Assembly: GCF_007923295.1 (NCBI RefSeq)
Contig: NZ_VOIR01000014.1
Location: forward strand, 163,825 to 227,824
Reading direction: 5' to 3'
Length of the DNA stretch: 64,000 nt
From: Agrococcus sediminis
GTDB lineage: Bacteria > Actinomycetota > Actinomycetes > Actinomycetales > Microbacteriaceae
The translations under genes and the position numbers were made by a program. Below the pieces are notes generated by a model. The model saw only the letters and a list, made by a program, of their open reading frames with translations, was not told the origin of the DNA and ran no database searches. Position 1 is the first letter of the stretch; every line of letters starts with the position of its first letter. Below, in pieces: positions 35,743 through 44,449 of this stretch.

Positions 35743-36522
35743 ATGCAGATGCGCGCCCTCGTGACCGGCGCCTCGGCCGGGCTCGGCGCGGAGTTCGCGC
35801 GCCAGCTCGCCGCCGACGGCTTCGCGCTCGTGCTCGTCGCGCGCAGCGCCGACCGCCTGCGGGAGCTCGCGGCCGAGCTGCCCGCGCTCGGGGCGGCCGA
35901 CGTCGAGGTGCTGCCCGCCGACCTCACGGACGAGGCCGGCCTCGAGCGGGTCGCCGCGCGCCTGCAGGACGCCGCGCGGCCGGTCGACGTGCTCGTCAAC
36001 AACGCCGGGCACGCCGTCGCCGAGCCCTTCCACGCATCCGCCATCGCCGACGAGCGCGCAATGCACGAGCTGCTGACCTGGGTGCCGCTGCGGCTCGCCC
36101 ACGCGGCGCTGCCCGGCATGCGCGAGCGCGGCCGCGGCGGCATCCTCAACGTCGCGAGCCTCGCCGGCCGCCTGCCGAGCGGCTCGTACGCGGCGGCGAA
36201 GGCGCAGGTCATCGCCCTGTCGCACGCGCTCGACGCCCGCTACCGCCGCGACGGCGTGACCGTCACGGCGCTGCTGCCGGGCTTCGTCGCGACGGAGTTC
36301 CACGAGCGGATGGGCGTCGCGGCCGACACCGTGCCGCGGGCCGGGTGGGCGGATGCGCCGACCGTCGTGCGCGAGGGGCTCGCGGCCCTGCGCCGGCGCC
36401 GGGGCGTCGTCGTGAGCGACTGGCGCTACCGGCTCGCCGCGCCGCTGCTGCCGCTCGTGCCGTCGCGGCTCATCGCCGGCTTCGGGCTCGGCGCGAGGAT
36501 CGAGCGGGGGAGCGGCCGATGA
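35743..36522 (+). CDS. Short-chain dehydrogenase/reductase
   Basis: A 259-residue NAD(P)-dependent Rossmann oxidoreductase. The cofactor site is TGASAGLG, followed by LVNNAG, the catalytic Ser in NVASLAG, and Tyr/Lys in SYAAAKAQ. A C-terminal hydrophobic extension (YRLAAPLLPLVPSRL) may touch the membrane. It couples by ATGA to the 3-hydroxyacyl-CoA dehydrogenase. A CAAGGT box lies six bases before ATG 35743 with no Shine-Dalgarno; ATG 35749 is an alternative. Substrate unknown. Confidence 0.85.
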   Translation: MQMRALVTGASAGLGAEFARQLAADGFALVLVARSADRLRELAAELPALGAADVEVLPADLTDEAGLERVAARLQDAARPVDVLVNNAGHAVAEPFHASAIADERAMHELLTWVPLRLAHAALPGMRERGRGGILNVASLAGRLPSGSYAAAKAQVIALSHALDARYRRDGVTVTALLPGFVATEFHERMGVAADTVPRAGWADAPTVVREGLAALRRRRGVVVSDWRYRLAAPLLPLVPSRLIAGFGLGARIERGSGR

Positions 36523-37376
36523 GCGAGATGGTCGCGGTGCTCGGCGCCGGCGTCATGGGCGCCGGCATCGCGCGCGTGCTCGCGCGCGCCGGCCACGAGG
36601 TGCGGGTCTTCGACGTCGACCCGGCCGCCGCCGCCCGCGCCGCCGACTCGGCCGGCGCATCCGCGCACGGCTCGGTCGCCTCGGCGGTCGAGGGCGCGAC
36701 GCTCGTGCTCGAGGCCGCACCCGAGCGGCTCGAGCTGAAGCGCGCGCTGCTCGCCGAGGTCGAGGCGGCGAACGCCGACGCGGTGATCGCCTCGAACACC
36801 TCGTCGATCGGGGCCGACGCGCTCGCGGCCGGCATGCGCGACCCGTCGCGGCTCGTCATCGCGCACTTCTTCAACCCCGCCGACACCGTGCCGCTCGTCG
36901 AGGTGGTGCCGGGCCCGGCGACGCCGCCGGAGACGGTCGAGCGGATGGTGGCGCTGCTCACCGCGGCGGGCAAGACGACCGTGCCGCTCGCGCACCAGGT
37001 CGAGGGGTTCATCGCGAACCGCCTGCAGGCGGCCCTCTACCGCGAGGCGATGCACCTCGTCGAGCGGGGCGTCGCGAGCCCCGAGCAGGTCGACCGGGTC
37101 GTCACCGCCGGGCTCGGGCCGCGCTGGGCGCTCGCGGGACCGTTCGAGATCATGGACCTCGGCGGCCTCGACGTCTGGACGAGCGTGGCCGACGGGATCC
37201 TGCCGACCCTCGGCGACGCATCCGCCGCCCCCGCGATGCTGCGCGACCGGGCCGAGCGCGGCGACCTGGGCGCGAAGACCGGGCGGGGCTTCCTCGAGCG
37301 CGAGGCGGATGCGCCGGCGCGGTTCGCGGCGAGGCTCGCGGCGCTCATCGCGGCCCGCGACGCGCTCGAGCCGTAG
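36519..37376 (+). CDS. 3-hydroxyacyl-CoA dehydrogenase family protein
   Basis: A 285-residue two-domain dehydrogenase of the FadB/HbdA family: N-terminal NAD domain with AVLGAGVMGAGIARVLARAGH and IASNTSSI, HFFNPADTVPLVEVV with the catalytic His, and a C-terminal dimerisation domain with EGFIANRLQAALYREA. It oxidises 3-hydroxyacyl-CoA or a related hydroxy acid. It is the second gene of an operon with the SDR. Confidence 0.88.
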   Translation: MSEMVAVLGAGVMGAGIARVLARAGHEVRVFDVDPAAAARAADSAGASAHGSVASAVEGATLVLEAAPERLELKRALLAEVEAANADAVIASNTSSIGADALAAGMRDPSRLVIAHFFNPADTVPLVEVVPGPATPPETVERMVALLTAAGKTTVPLAHQVEGFIANRLQAALYREAMHLVERGVASPEQVDRVVTAGLGPRWALAGPFEIMDLGGLDVWTSVADGILPTLGDASAAPAMLRDRAERGDLGAKTGRGFLEREADAPARFAARLAALIAARDALEP

Positions 37377-37450
37377 CCTCCAAGAGGTTCCGGACGATGA
37401 GCGCCGAACTGCCATGGCGCTCCCAGCCGCTCCGTGCCAGCGTGGAGGGC

Positions 37451-38155
37451 ATGACCGAGACCCTCAAGGCCGTCTACGTCAACGGCAGCCTCACCCCGTC
37501 CCCGGGCGAGAGCCACACCGACCTGCTGATCGAGGCGAGCGCGCGCATCCTGCGCGAGCAGGGCGTCGAGGTCGAGGTCGTGCGCGCCGTCGACCACGCG
37601 ATCGCCCCGGGCGTACAGCCCGACATGACCGAGCACGGCGCCGCCGAGGACGCCTGGCCCGCCATCTGGGAGCGCGTGCTCGCGGCCGACATCCTCGTGC
37701 TCGCGACACCCATCTGGCTCGGCGACGCCTCGAGCACCACGCGCCGCGTGGTCGAGCGCCTCTACGCCGAGTCGGGCGAGCTCAACGAGCACGGCCAGTC
37801 GATCTACTACGGCAAGGTCGGCGGATGCCTCGTCGGCGGCAACGAGGACGGCATGAAGCACGTCGCGCGCGAGGTGCTCTACGCCCTGCAGCACCTCGGC
37901 TGCACCATCCCGCCGCAGGCCGACGCGGGCTGGGTGGGCGAGGCGGGCCCCGGCCCCTCCTACGGCGACGAGCTCGACGACGGCTCGCACGCGGGCGCCG
38001 ACAACGACTTCACGCAGCGCAACATCACCATCATGACGTGGAACCTGCTGCACCTCGCGCGCATGCTGCGCGGCGGCATCCCGACCGAGGGCAACGACCG
38101 CAACGCCTGGGAGCGCGGCGAGCGCTTCGGGTTCCAGAACCCCGAGTACCGATAG
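37451..38155 (+). CDS. Flavodoxin-fold NAD(P)H-dependent oxidoreductase
   Basis: A 234-residue FMN reductase-like protein. The first strand gives AVYVNGSLTPSPGESHTDLLI, with ILVLATPIWLGDASSTTRRVVERLY and a Gly-rich loop KVGGCLVGGNEDG near the flavin. ATG 37451 is chosen over ATG 37397 because it starts directly before the first beta strand and has a CAGCGT box seven bases upstream. It is followed by the hydrolase and cyclase-like genes, and together they look like one operon. Confidence 0.82.
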   Translation: MTETLKAVYVNGSLTPSPGESHTDLLIEASARILREQGVEVEVVRAVDHAIAPGVQPDMTEHGAAEDAWPAIWERVLAADILVLATPIWLGDASSTTRRVVERLYAESGELNEHGQSIYYGKVGGCLVGGNEDGMKHVAREVLYALQHLGCTIPPQADAGWVGEAGPGPSYGDELDDGSHAGADNDFTQRNITIMTWNLLHLARMLRGGIPTEGNDRNAWERGERFGFQNPEYR

Positions 38156-38165
38156 GAGCGCGACC

Positions 38166-38969
38166 ATGACCGACATCCGCCTGCACATCGAGGACTCCGG
38201 CGGCGACGGCCGCCCCGTCGTGCTGCTGCACGGCTGGCCGCTCTCGGCCGAGGCGTGGGCGGCGCAGACCGCGGCGCTCACCGCCGCCGGCCACCGCGTC
38301 GTCGTCTACGACCGCCGCGGCTTCGGCCGCAGCGACAAGCCCGACGAGGGCTACGACTACGACACGCTCGCGGCCGACCTCGACCGGGTGCTCACCGAGC
38401 TCGACCTGCGCGACGTCGCGCTCGTCGGCTTCTCGATGGGCGGCGGCGAGGTCGCGCGCTACGTCTCGACCTACGGCGAGGAGCGCGTGCGCTCGGTGGT
38501 GTTCGCGGCAGCGGTCCCGCCGTACCTGCTGCACGCCGACGACAACCCGGAGGGCCCGCTCACCGAAGAGGCCTACCGCTCGCTCCGCGCCGGGCTCGAG
38601 GCCGACCGCGACGCGTTCTTCGACGAGTTCACGACCGGCTTCTTCTCGACCGAGGAGGGACTGCAGGTGAGCGAGGCGCAGCGCCAGGAGGGCATCCGGC
38701 TCGCCCTGCAGTCGCACCAGCCGGCGGCGCTCGGGGCGATGGACGCGTGGGCGACCACCGACTTCCGCGACGACCTCGGCACGATCACCGTGCCGGTGCT
38801 CGTGCTGCACGGCGACGGCGACCAGACGGTGCCGTTCGAGGGCTCCGGCCGCCGCACGCACGAGACGATCGAGCACAGCGAGCTGCACGTCATCTCCGGC
38901 GCCCCGCACGGCTGCAACGTCAGCCACGCCGACGAGTTCAACCGGGCCCTCATCGCGTTCCTGGGCTGA
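38166..38969 (+). CDS. Alpha/beta hydrolase (cofactor-free haloperoxidase/esterase type)
   Basis: A 267-residue alpha/beta hydrolase. The nucleophile elbow is GFSMGGG (Ser about 91), with Asp in LHGDGDQTVP and His in GAPHGCNV. The oxyanion loop is LLHGWPLSAEAW and DRRGFGRS is conserved in the non-haem chloroperoxidase group. GGAG six bases before the ATG gives ribosome binding. The next gene begins inside its stop codon (TGATG). Confidence 0.88.
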   Translation: MTDIRLHIEDSGGDGRPVVLLHGWPLSAEAWAAQTAALTAAGHRVVVYDRRGFGRSDKPDEGYDYDTLAADLDRVLTELDLRDVALVGFSMGGGEVARYVSTYGEERVRSVVFAAAVPPYLLHADDNPEGPLTEEAYRSLRAGLEADRDAFFDEFTTGFFSTEEGLQVSEAQRQEGIRLALQSHQPAALGAMDAWATTDFRDDLGTITVPVLVLHGDGDQTVPFEGSGRRTHETIEHSELHVISGAPHGCNVSHADEFNRALIAFLG

Positions 38970-39895
38970 TGGAGGTCACCGACTGGCTGCTGCAGGGCGA
39001 TCCCTCGATCCGCTGGCAGGCGATGGCCGACCTGCTCGACGAGGATCCGGATGCCGTGGCCCGCGAGCGCGCGAGGGTCGCGCACGAGGGCCATGGCGCG
39101 GCGCTGCTCGCCGCCCGCGGGGCCGACGGGCAGTGGGCCGGCGGCGCGCACTTCCCGAAGGCCGAGCCGACGCTGCCCGGCCAGCCGTGGACATCCACCG
39201 CCCACGTGCTCACCGAGCTGCGGCTGCTGGGCGTCGACCCTTCGGACGCCGCGGTGCGGGAGGCGATCGCCGACGTCAAGCGCGTCACGCGCTGGGAGTA
39301 CGACGACGAGCCGTTCTTCGAGGGCGAGGTCGAGCCGTGCATCAACGGCGCGCTCGTGACGAACGCCGTCTACTACGGCGAGGACGCGACGCCGATCGTC
39401 GAGCGGCTGCTCGGCGAGCGCATGGAGGACGGCGGCTGGAACTGCGAGCAGGAGCGCGGCTCGGTGCGCTCGTCGTTCGACACGACGATCGCGGTGCTCG
39501 AGGCGCTCGCGGCGTTCGAGCGCGTGAGCGACGACCCGCGCGTGCCCGAGGCGCGGGCGAGCGGCGAGGCCTACCTGCTCGAGCGCTCGCTGCTGCGACG
39601 GCGCTCGACCGGCGAGATCGTCGACGAGGGCTACCTGCGCTTCGCGTTCCCGCCGCGCCACGAGTACGACGCGCTGCGGGCGCTCGAGCACTTCCGTGCC
39701 GTCGCCGCCCGCCCCGACGAGCGGATGGCCGAGGCGATCGAGCTCGTGCGCTCGAAGCGGCGGGACGACGGCCGCTGGCCGCTCGACGTCGTGCACGGCG
39801 GCGACCGGGTCGTCGGCTACGGGCCGGTCGGGGAGCCGAGCCGCTGGATCACGCTCAAGGCGCTGCGGGTGCTGCGGTGGGCTGACGGGGGCTGA
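38969..39895 (+). CDS. Terpene-cyclase-like (squalene cyclase repeat) protein
   Basis: A 308-residue protein with alpha/alpha-barrel repeats. Motifs such as ADGQWAGG, EDGGWNCEQ, SSFDTTIAVLEAL and DGRWPLD resemble the QW repeats of squalene-hopene cyclases and prenyltransferases. It is half their length and no DxDD proton donor is seen, so it is not a normal cyclase. Its start overlaps the hydrolase stop (TGATG), which suggests joint function. The real activity is unknown. Confidence 0.72.
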   Translation: MEVTDWLLQGDPSIRWQAMADLLDEDPDAVARERARVAHEGHGAALLAARGADGQWAGGAHFPKAEPTLPGQPWTSTAHVLTELRLLGVDPSDAAVREAIADVKRVTRWEYDDEPFFEGEVEPCINGALVTNAVYYGEDATPIVERLLGERMEDGGWNCEQERGSVRSSFDTTIAVLEALAAFERVSDDPRVPEARASGEAYLLERSLLRRRSTGEIVDEGYLRFAFPPRHEYDALRALEHFRAVAARPDERMAEAIELVRSKRRDDGRWPLDVVHGGDRVVGYGPVGEPSRWITLKALRVLRWADGG

Positions 39896-39950
39896 GGCGC
39901 CTGTGGACAACTTCCGCGAGGCCTGACGCGCTCGCGGTTCACTGGCTCGC

Positions 39951-41180
39951 ATGCGCCAGGCCGTCGCCGAGATCACCGCCACCGTGCGGGCGCGGGTGCG
40001 CCGCGAGGGCGTCGACCTGGCCCGCTCGGGCGACCTCGCCGAGCGCTACGTGCGCGACGCGGTGCGCTCCTACGCCGAGCGCTCGCTCGGCGGCAGCGTG
40101 CCGCTGCTGGCCGACGAGCGGCAGGCCGAGCGCGACGTGCTCGCGGCGGTCTCGGGCTACGGGCCGCTGCAGCCCTACCTCGACGATCCGGAGGTCGAAG
40201 AGCTGTGGGTCAACCACGGCTCGCGCGTCTTCTGCGCGCGCGGCGGCGTCAGCGAGCAGCTGCCGATCCGGCTCACCGAGACCGAGGTGCGCGACCTCGT
40301 CGAGCGCATGCTCTCGACGACCGGCCGCCGCGTCGACCTCTCGTCGCCCTTCGTCGACGCGTCGCTGCCCGACGGCTCCCGCCTCCACGTCGCATCCGGC
40401 GACGTCGCCCGCGGCGCGATGTCGATCAACATCCGCAAGTTCGCCCGGCGGCTCGCCGCGCTCTCGGCGCTCGTCGAGCGCGGCGCGCTCAGCCAGCAGG
40501 CGGCCGCGTTCCTGCGCAGCGCGGTCGTCGCCGGCTGCAACATCCTCGTCTCCGGGCCGACGCACGCCGGCAAGACCACCATGCTGAACGCCCTGCTCGC
40601 CGCCGTGCGGCCGGGCGAGCGGGTGGTGACGGTCGAGGAGACGTTCGAGCTCGATCCGCCCGTCGACGACATCGTGGGGCTCCAGTGCCGGCAGCCGTCG
40701 CTCGAGGGCACGGGCGAGATCTCGCTGCGGCGGCTGGTGAAGGAGAGCCTGCGGATGCGCCCCGACAGGCTCGTCGTCGGCGAGGTGCGCGAGGCCGAGG
40801 CGCTCGACCTGCTCGTGGCGCTCAACTGCGGCGTCTCCGGCATGTGCTCGATCCATGCCAACTCCGCGCGTGACGCGCTCACGAAGCTCACGACCCTGCC
40901 GCTGCTCGCGGGGCGCAACATCGACGCCGGGTTCGTCGTGCCCACCGTCGCGCAGTGCGTCGACCTCGTGGTGCACCTCGCGATCGACGCCCGCGGCAAC
41001 CGCCGCGTCGTCGAGATCCTCGCGCCCACCGGGCAGGTCACCGCCGGCGTCATCGAGGCGTCCGTGCTGTTCGCCCTCCGCGACGGGCTGCTCGAGCCGA
41101 CCGGGTCGCATCCGGCGAGGACGGCGAAGTTCGCCGCGGTCGGCGTCGACCCCGTCGCGCTGCTCGGGAGCCGCGCATGA
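39951..41180 (+). CDS. tadA: Tad/Flp pilus assembly ATPase (CpaF/TadA family)
   Basis: A 409-residue type IVc secretion ATPase that drives Flp pilus assembly. Walker A is SGPTHAGKTTM (about 200-210), the Asp box TVEETFEL, the Walker B-like DRLVVGEVREAEALD and the His box MCSIHANSARDAL. First gene of a seven-gene Tad locus; no TadZ/CpaE-type gene is upstream. The promoter is weak: TTCACT lies seven bases before the ATG. It overlaps the next gene by ATGA. Confidence 0.9.
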   Translation: MRQAVAEITATVRARVRREGVDLARSGDLAERYVRDAVRSYAERSLGGSVPLLADERQAERDVLAAVSGYGPLQPYLDDPEVEELWVNHGSRVFCARGGVSEQLPIRLTETEVRDLVERMLSTTGRRVDLSSPFVDASLPDGSRLHVASGDVARGAMSINIRKFARRLAALSALVERGALSQQAAAFLRSAVVAGCNILVSGPTHAGKTTMLNALLAAVRPGERVVTVEETFELDPPVDDIVGLQCRQPSLEGTGEISLRRLVKESLRMRPDRLVVGEVREAEALDLLVALNCGVSGMCSIHANSARDALTKLTTLPLLAGRNIDAGFVVPTVAQCVDLVVHLAIDARGNRRVVEILAPTGQVTAGVIEASVLFALRDGLLEPTGSHPARTAKFAAVGVDPVALLGSRA

Positions 41181-42034
41181 CGTGGCTGCTCGGCTGCCTC
41201 CTCGGCCTTGGCATCGTGCTCGCCGTCAGCCCGTGGCTGTGGCCGCGAAGCGCCCGCACGCCGGATCCGCAGCCGCGCCGCCGACTGCTCGACCGCCTCA
41301 CGCACGCGGGCCTCGAGGGCGTCCCGCCGGTCGCGCTCGCGGCGGTGTCGGTGCTGGCCGGCGTCCTCGCCGCGGGCGTCGCGCTCGCCCTCGCACCGGT
41401 GGTCGCCGTCGCGGCCGCCGCGTTCGCCGCCGGCGCCGCCGGGCCCGTGATCGCCGTGCGCTGGCGCGCCAAGCGGCGCCGCCGAGCGCAGGCGTCGGTC
41501 TGGCCCGACGTCGTCGACCACCTGGTCTCCGCCGTGCGGAGCGGGCTGGCGCTGCCGGATGCGGTGGCGCAGCTCGCGCACGCCGGTCCGGAGATCACGC
41601 GAGCGGCCTTCACCGCCTACGCGGCCGATCACCGCGCGACCGGCTCGTTCGCCTACGCCCTCGACCGCCTGAAGGACCGCCTGGCCGATCCGGTCGCCGA
41701 CCGCATCCTCGAGACGCTGCGGATGGCGCGCGAGGTCGGCGGCACGGAGGTGACGACGGTGCTGCGCGAGCTCGCCGCCTACCTGCGCGTCGACCTCGCC
41801 ACTCGCGGCGAGCTGGAGGCGAGGCAGACGTGGATCGTCAGCGCGGCACGGCTGGGGGTCGCCGCGCCGTGGATCGTGCTGCTCATCCTCTCGACCCGCC
41901 CCGAGGCGGCCCAGGCCTACAACGCCCCCGGCGGACTCGCGCTCATCGCCAGCGGCGCGGTCGTGACCTTCATCGCGTACCGCGTGATGCTGCGCATCGG
42001 CGCACTGCCGACCGAGGCGCGGTGGTTCGCGTGA
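41177..42034 (+). CDS. tadB: Tad pilus membrane platform protein (TadB type)
   Basis: A 285-residue protein with two N-terminal helices, a type II secretion F domain (about 110-215, VDHLVSAVRSGLALPDAVAQLA and EVGGTEVTTVLRELAAYLRVD) and two C-terminal helices. It forms the inner-membrane platform with TadC. It overlaps both neighbours. Confidence 0.85.
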   Translation: MTWLLGCLLGLGIVLAVSPWLWPRSARTPDPQPRRRLLDRLTHAGLEGVPPVALAAVSVLAGVLAAGVALALAPVVAVAAAAFAAGAAGPVIAVRWRAKRRRRAQASVWPDVVDHLVSAVRSGLALPDAVAQLAHAGPEITRAAFTAYAADHRATGSFAYALDRLKDRLADPVADRILETLRMAREVGGTEVTTVLRELAAYLRVDLATRGELEARQTWIVSAARLGVAAPWIVLLILSTRPEAAQAYNAPGGLALIASGAVVTFIAYRVMLRIGALPTEARWFA

Positions 42035-42966
42035 CCGCGTCGGTCGGGTGGAGCCTGATCCTCGGCGCCGGCCTCGGGCTCGGGCTGTGGATGCTCGTGA
42101 GCCTCGTGCCGATCCTGCGCCGACCGCTGCTGCTGCACCGGGTCGCGCCCTACGTGCTCGACGTCTCGCCGGGCGCGCGCGACCTGCTCGCACGCAGGCG
42201 CGTGGACCCGGCGCGCGTGCTCGGCGTGGTCGCGTCGCCGGTCGGCGATCGGCTGGCGCCGCTCGTGCACGCGGTGCTCGGCGCGCCCGACGGCATCCGC
42301 TTGCGGCTGCGGCAGGCGGCGGCGAGCGAGACGGTGAGCGACTTCCGCGGGCGCCAGCTGCGCTGGACGGTGCTCGGAGCCGCCGTCGGCGCGGCGCTCG
42401 GGGTGGTGGGCGCGGTGCAGCAGGGGCAGCTCGCGCTGCCCGCGGGGCTCGCGCTGCTCGGCGCCGCGATCGGCGCCGCCGCCGTCGACTGGCTGCTCCA
42501 GCGACGCGCGAAGCGGCGGCTCGCGCGCATCTCGAGCGAGCTGCCGTCGATCCTCGAGTTCCTGTCGCTGAGCCTCGCCGCGGGGGAGGGCCTGCAGGAC
42601 GCGCTGCGCCGGGTCGGCGCCGCGGGCCGCAGCGCGCTCGGGAGCGAGCTCGCGGGTGTCGTCGCGCGGTCGGCGGCGGGGGAGAGCCTCTCGAGCGCGC
42701 TCGGGGCGCTGGCCGACGAGCTCGGGCACCCCGGGGTCACTCGCAGCGTCGAGCAGATGCGCGGCGCGATCGAGCGCGGCACGCCGCTCGCCCAGACGCT
42801 GCAGGCGCAGGCGCTCGACGCGCGCGACGCCGCGAAGCGCGACCTGCTCGAGGCGGCGGGCCGCAAGGAGATCTCGATGCTCGTGCCGCTCGTGTTCGGG
42901 CTGCTGCCGACCACGGTGGCGTTCGCGATGTGGCCGGGCATCCATGTGCTGCAGGTCGGATTCTGA
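42031..42966 (+). CDS. tadC: Tad pilus membrane platform protein (TadC type)
   Basis: A 311-residue platform protein with a T2SF domain (LPSILEFLSLSLAAGEGLQDAL and GTPLAQTLQAQALDARD). Helices lie at the N-terminus, at about 110-155 and at the C-terminus. It starts at GTG 42031 by GTGA overlap with tadB. Confidence 0.85.
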   Translation: MTASVGWSLILGAGLGLGLWMLVSLVPILRRPLLLHRVAPYVLDVSPGARDLLARRRVDPARVLGVVASPVGDRLAPLVHAVLGAPDGIRLRLRQAAASETVSDFRGRQLRWTVLGAAVGAALGVVGAVQQGQLALPAGLALLGAAIGAAAVDWLLQRRAKRRLARISSELPSILEFLSLSLAAGEGLQDALRRVGAAGRSALGSELAGVVARSAAGESLSSALGALADELGHPGVTRSVEQMRGAIERGTPLAQTLQAQALDARDAAKRDLLEAAGRKEISMLVPLVFGLLPTTVAFAMWPGIHVLQVGF

Positions 42967-42977
42967 AGGAGGAGACC

Positions 42978-43166
42978 ATGTCCACGATCAGCTGTCGCTT
43001 CGCCCGCCTCGTCGGGAGGGTTCGCGACGAGGAGCGCGGCGACGTGCCCGGCTGGGTGCTCGTCACGCTCATGACGGCGGGGCTCGTCATCGTCATCTGG
43101 ACGGTCGCCGGGCCCGCCCTGTCGGGTGTGTTCGAGCAGGCCATCGCGAGGGTCACGAGCTTCTGA
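42978..43166 (+). CDS. Small Flp-type pilin-like protein
   Basis: A 62-residue protein with a basic N-terminus, an ERGDVPGW junction at about residues 19-26 and one hydrophobic helix (about 27-45). Size, position after tadC and the Gly before a hydrophobic helix fit an Flp-type major pilin. The usual Glu at position +5 after the cleavage site is missing if cleavage is at the Gly (GDVPGWVL), so processing is uncertain. Its strong ribosome site (AAGGAGG) contrasts with the coupled starts around it, as expected for a protein needed in many copies. Confidence 0.7.
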   Translation: MSTISCRFARLVGRVRDEERGDVPGWVLVTLMTAGLVIVIWTVAGPALSGVFEQAIARVTSF

Positions 43167-43546
43167 TGCGCCTGGCCGACGAGCGTGGCTCGGCGGTCGC
43201 GGAGTTCACGATGGTCGCCGGGCTGCTCGTGCTGCTCGTGCTCTCGGTCGTGCAGCTCTCGCTCGCGCTGCACGTGCGCGCGACGCTCGCCGACGCGGCC
43301 GCGGAGGGGGCGCGGCACGCGTCGCTGGTCGGGTCGGATGCGTCGGCCGGCATCGCGCGCACGCGCGAGCTGATCACGACCGCCGTCGGGCCCGCCTACG
43401 CGGAGCAGGTGTCGGCGGGGACGGCGGTCGTCGCAGGGCTCGAGACGATCGAGATCCGGGTCGCGGCGCCGCTGCCCGTGATCGGGCTCGTCGGCCCCGT
43501 GGGACTGGAGGTGCGCGGGCATGCGCCGCTCGAGTCGCTGGGCTGA
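43166..43546 (+). CDS. TadE-like minor pilin
   Basis: A 126-residue pseudopilin: short basic N-terminus, then DERGSAVAEFTMVAGLLVLLV, the TadE signature with a Glu five residues after the presumed cleavage site, and an extracellular domain. It starts in the stop of the pilin-like gene (TGATG) and overlaps the next gene by 26 bases. Confidence 0.85.
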   Translation: MRLADERGSAVAEFTMVAGLLVLLVLSVVQLSLALHVRATLADAAAEGARHASLVGSDASAGIARTRELITTAVGPAYAEQVSAGTAVVAGLETIEIRVAAPLPVIGLVGPVGLEVRGHAPLESLG

Positions 43547-43994
43547 GCTGCGGCGCGCGCTCCGCGACGACGCCGGCAGCGCCTCGCTCGAGTTCCTGAC
43601 GGTCGGGGTGCTGCTGTTCGTCCCGCTCGTCTACCTGTCGCTCTCGCTCGGGCAGATCCAGCACGCCGTGCTCGGCATCGAGGGGGCGGCGCGGCACGCG
43701 GCGCGCGTCATCGCCGCGGCCGACGGGCACGACGAGGGGCTCGCCGCAGCCGACCGCGCGATCCGCGTCGCGCTGGCCGACGCGGGGCTCGAGCCTGCGG
43801 CTGCCGAGGTCGCGATCTCGTGCGCGCCGGCGGCGGGCGACTGCCAGACGCCGCGCGGCACCGTCTCCGTGCAGGTCGACGCGACGGTGCCGCTGCCGCT
43901 CGCGCCGCCCGTGCTCGCGCTCGACGTCGGAATGGGCGTCCCGGTCTCGGCGCTCGCGTCGCAGCCGGTCTCGGCGTTCGGCGGCGCGCCGTGA
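43521..43994 (+). CDS. TadE/TadF-like minor pilin
   Basis: A 157-residue pseudopilin with DDAGSASLEFLTVGVLLFVPL, the TadE/F signature, and two cysteines in the C-terminal part (SCAPAAGDCQT) that may form a disulfide outside the cell. It overlaps both neighbours. Confidence 0.83.
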   Translation: MRRSSRWAELRRALRDDAGSASLEFLTVGVLLFVPLVYLSLSLGQIQHAVLGIEGAARHAARVIAAADGHDEGLAAADRAIRVALADAGLEPAAAEVAISCAPAAGDCQTPRGTVSVQVDATVPLPLAPPVLALDVGMGVPVSALASQPVSAFGGAP

Positions 43995-44437
43995 AGAGCG
44001 TGCTGCGGCGCCTCGCGCGCGAGGACGACGGCTCGACGCTCGTGCTCACCATGGGGTTCGCGGCGCTCGCGCTCGCGCTCATCCTCGCGGTGACGGCGGC
44101 GACCAGCATGCTGATCGAGCGGCGCCGGCTCTTCACCGTCGCCGACGGCGCGGCGCTCGCGGCGGCCGAGGCGTTCGCGCTCGAGCAGGTGCGCTTCGAC
44201 GGCACCGCCGCCGCGCCCGAGCTCGCCGACGCGGCCGTCGACGAGGCGGCCGCGTCGTGGGCGTCGCGCGCTGCCGCCGGCCTCGCGGACGTGCGCGTCG
44301 ACGGCGCGAGCGCCGACGCTCGCAGCGCCTCCGTCACGGTCTCGAGCGCGTGGCGCCCGCCGGTGGTCTCCCTCTTCCTGCCGGAGGGCATCCGCCTCGA
44401 CGTGACGTCGACCGCGAGGGCGGTCTTCGTCGACTGA
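43991..44437 (+). CDS. TadG-like pilus-associated protein (Rv3654c type)
   Basis: A 148-residue protein with an N-terminal EDDGSTLVLTMGFAALALALILAV helix and a DGAALAAAEAFALE segment typical of short actinobacterial TadG-like proteins that close Tad loci. Much shorter than proteobacterial TadG. It starts at GTG 43991 by GTGA overlap. Last gene of the locus. Confidence 0.8.
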   Translation: MKSVLRRLAREDDGSTLVLTMGFAALALALILAVTAATSMLIERRRLFTVADGAALAAAEAFALEQVRFDGTAAAPELADAAVDEAAASWASRAAAGLADVRVDGASADARSASVTVSSAWRPPVVSLFLPEGIRLDVTSTARAVFVD

Positions 44438-44449
44438 CGTCGCCGGCGC

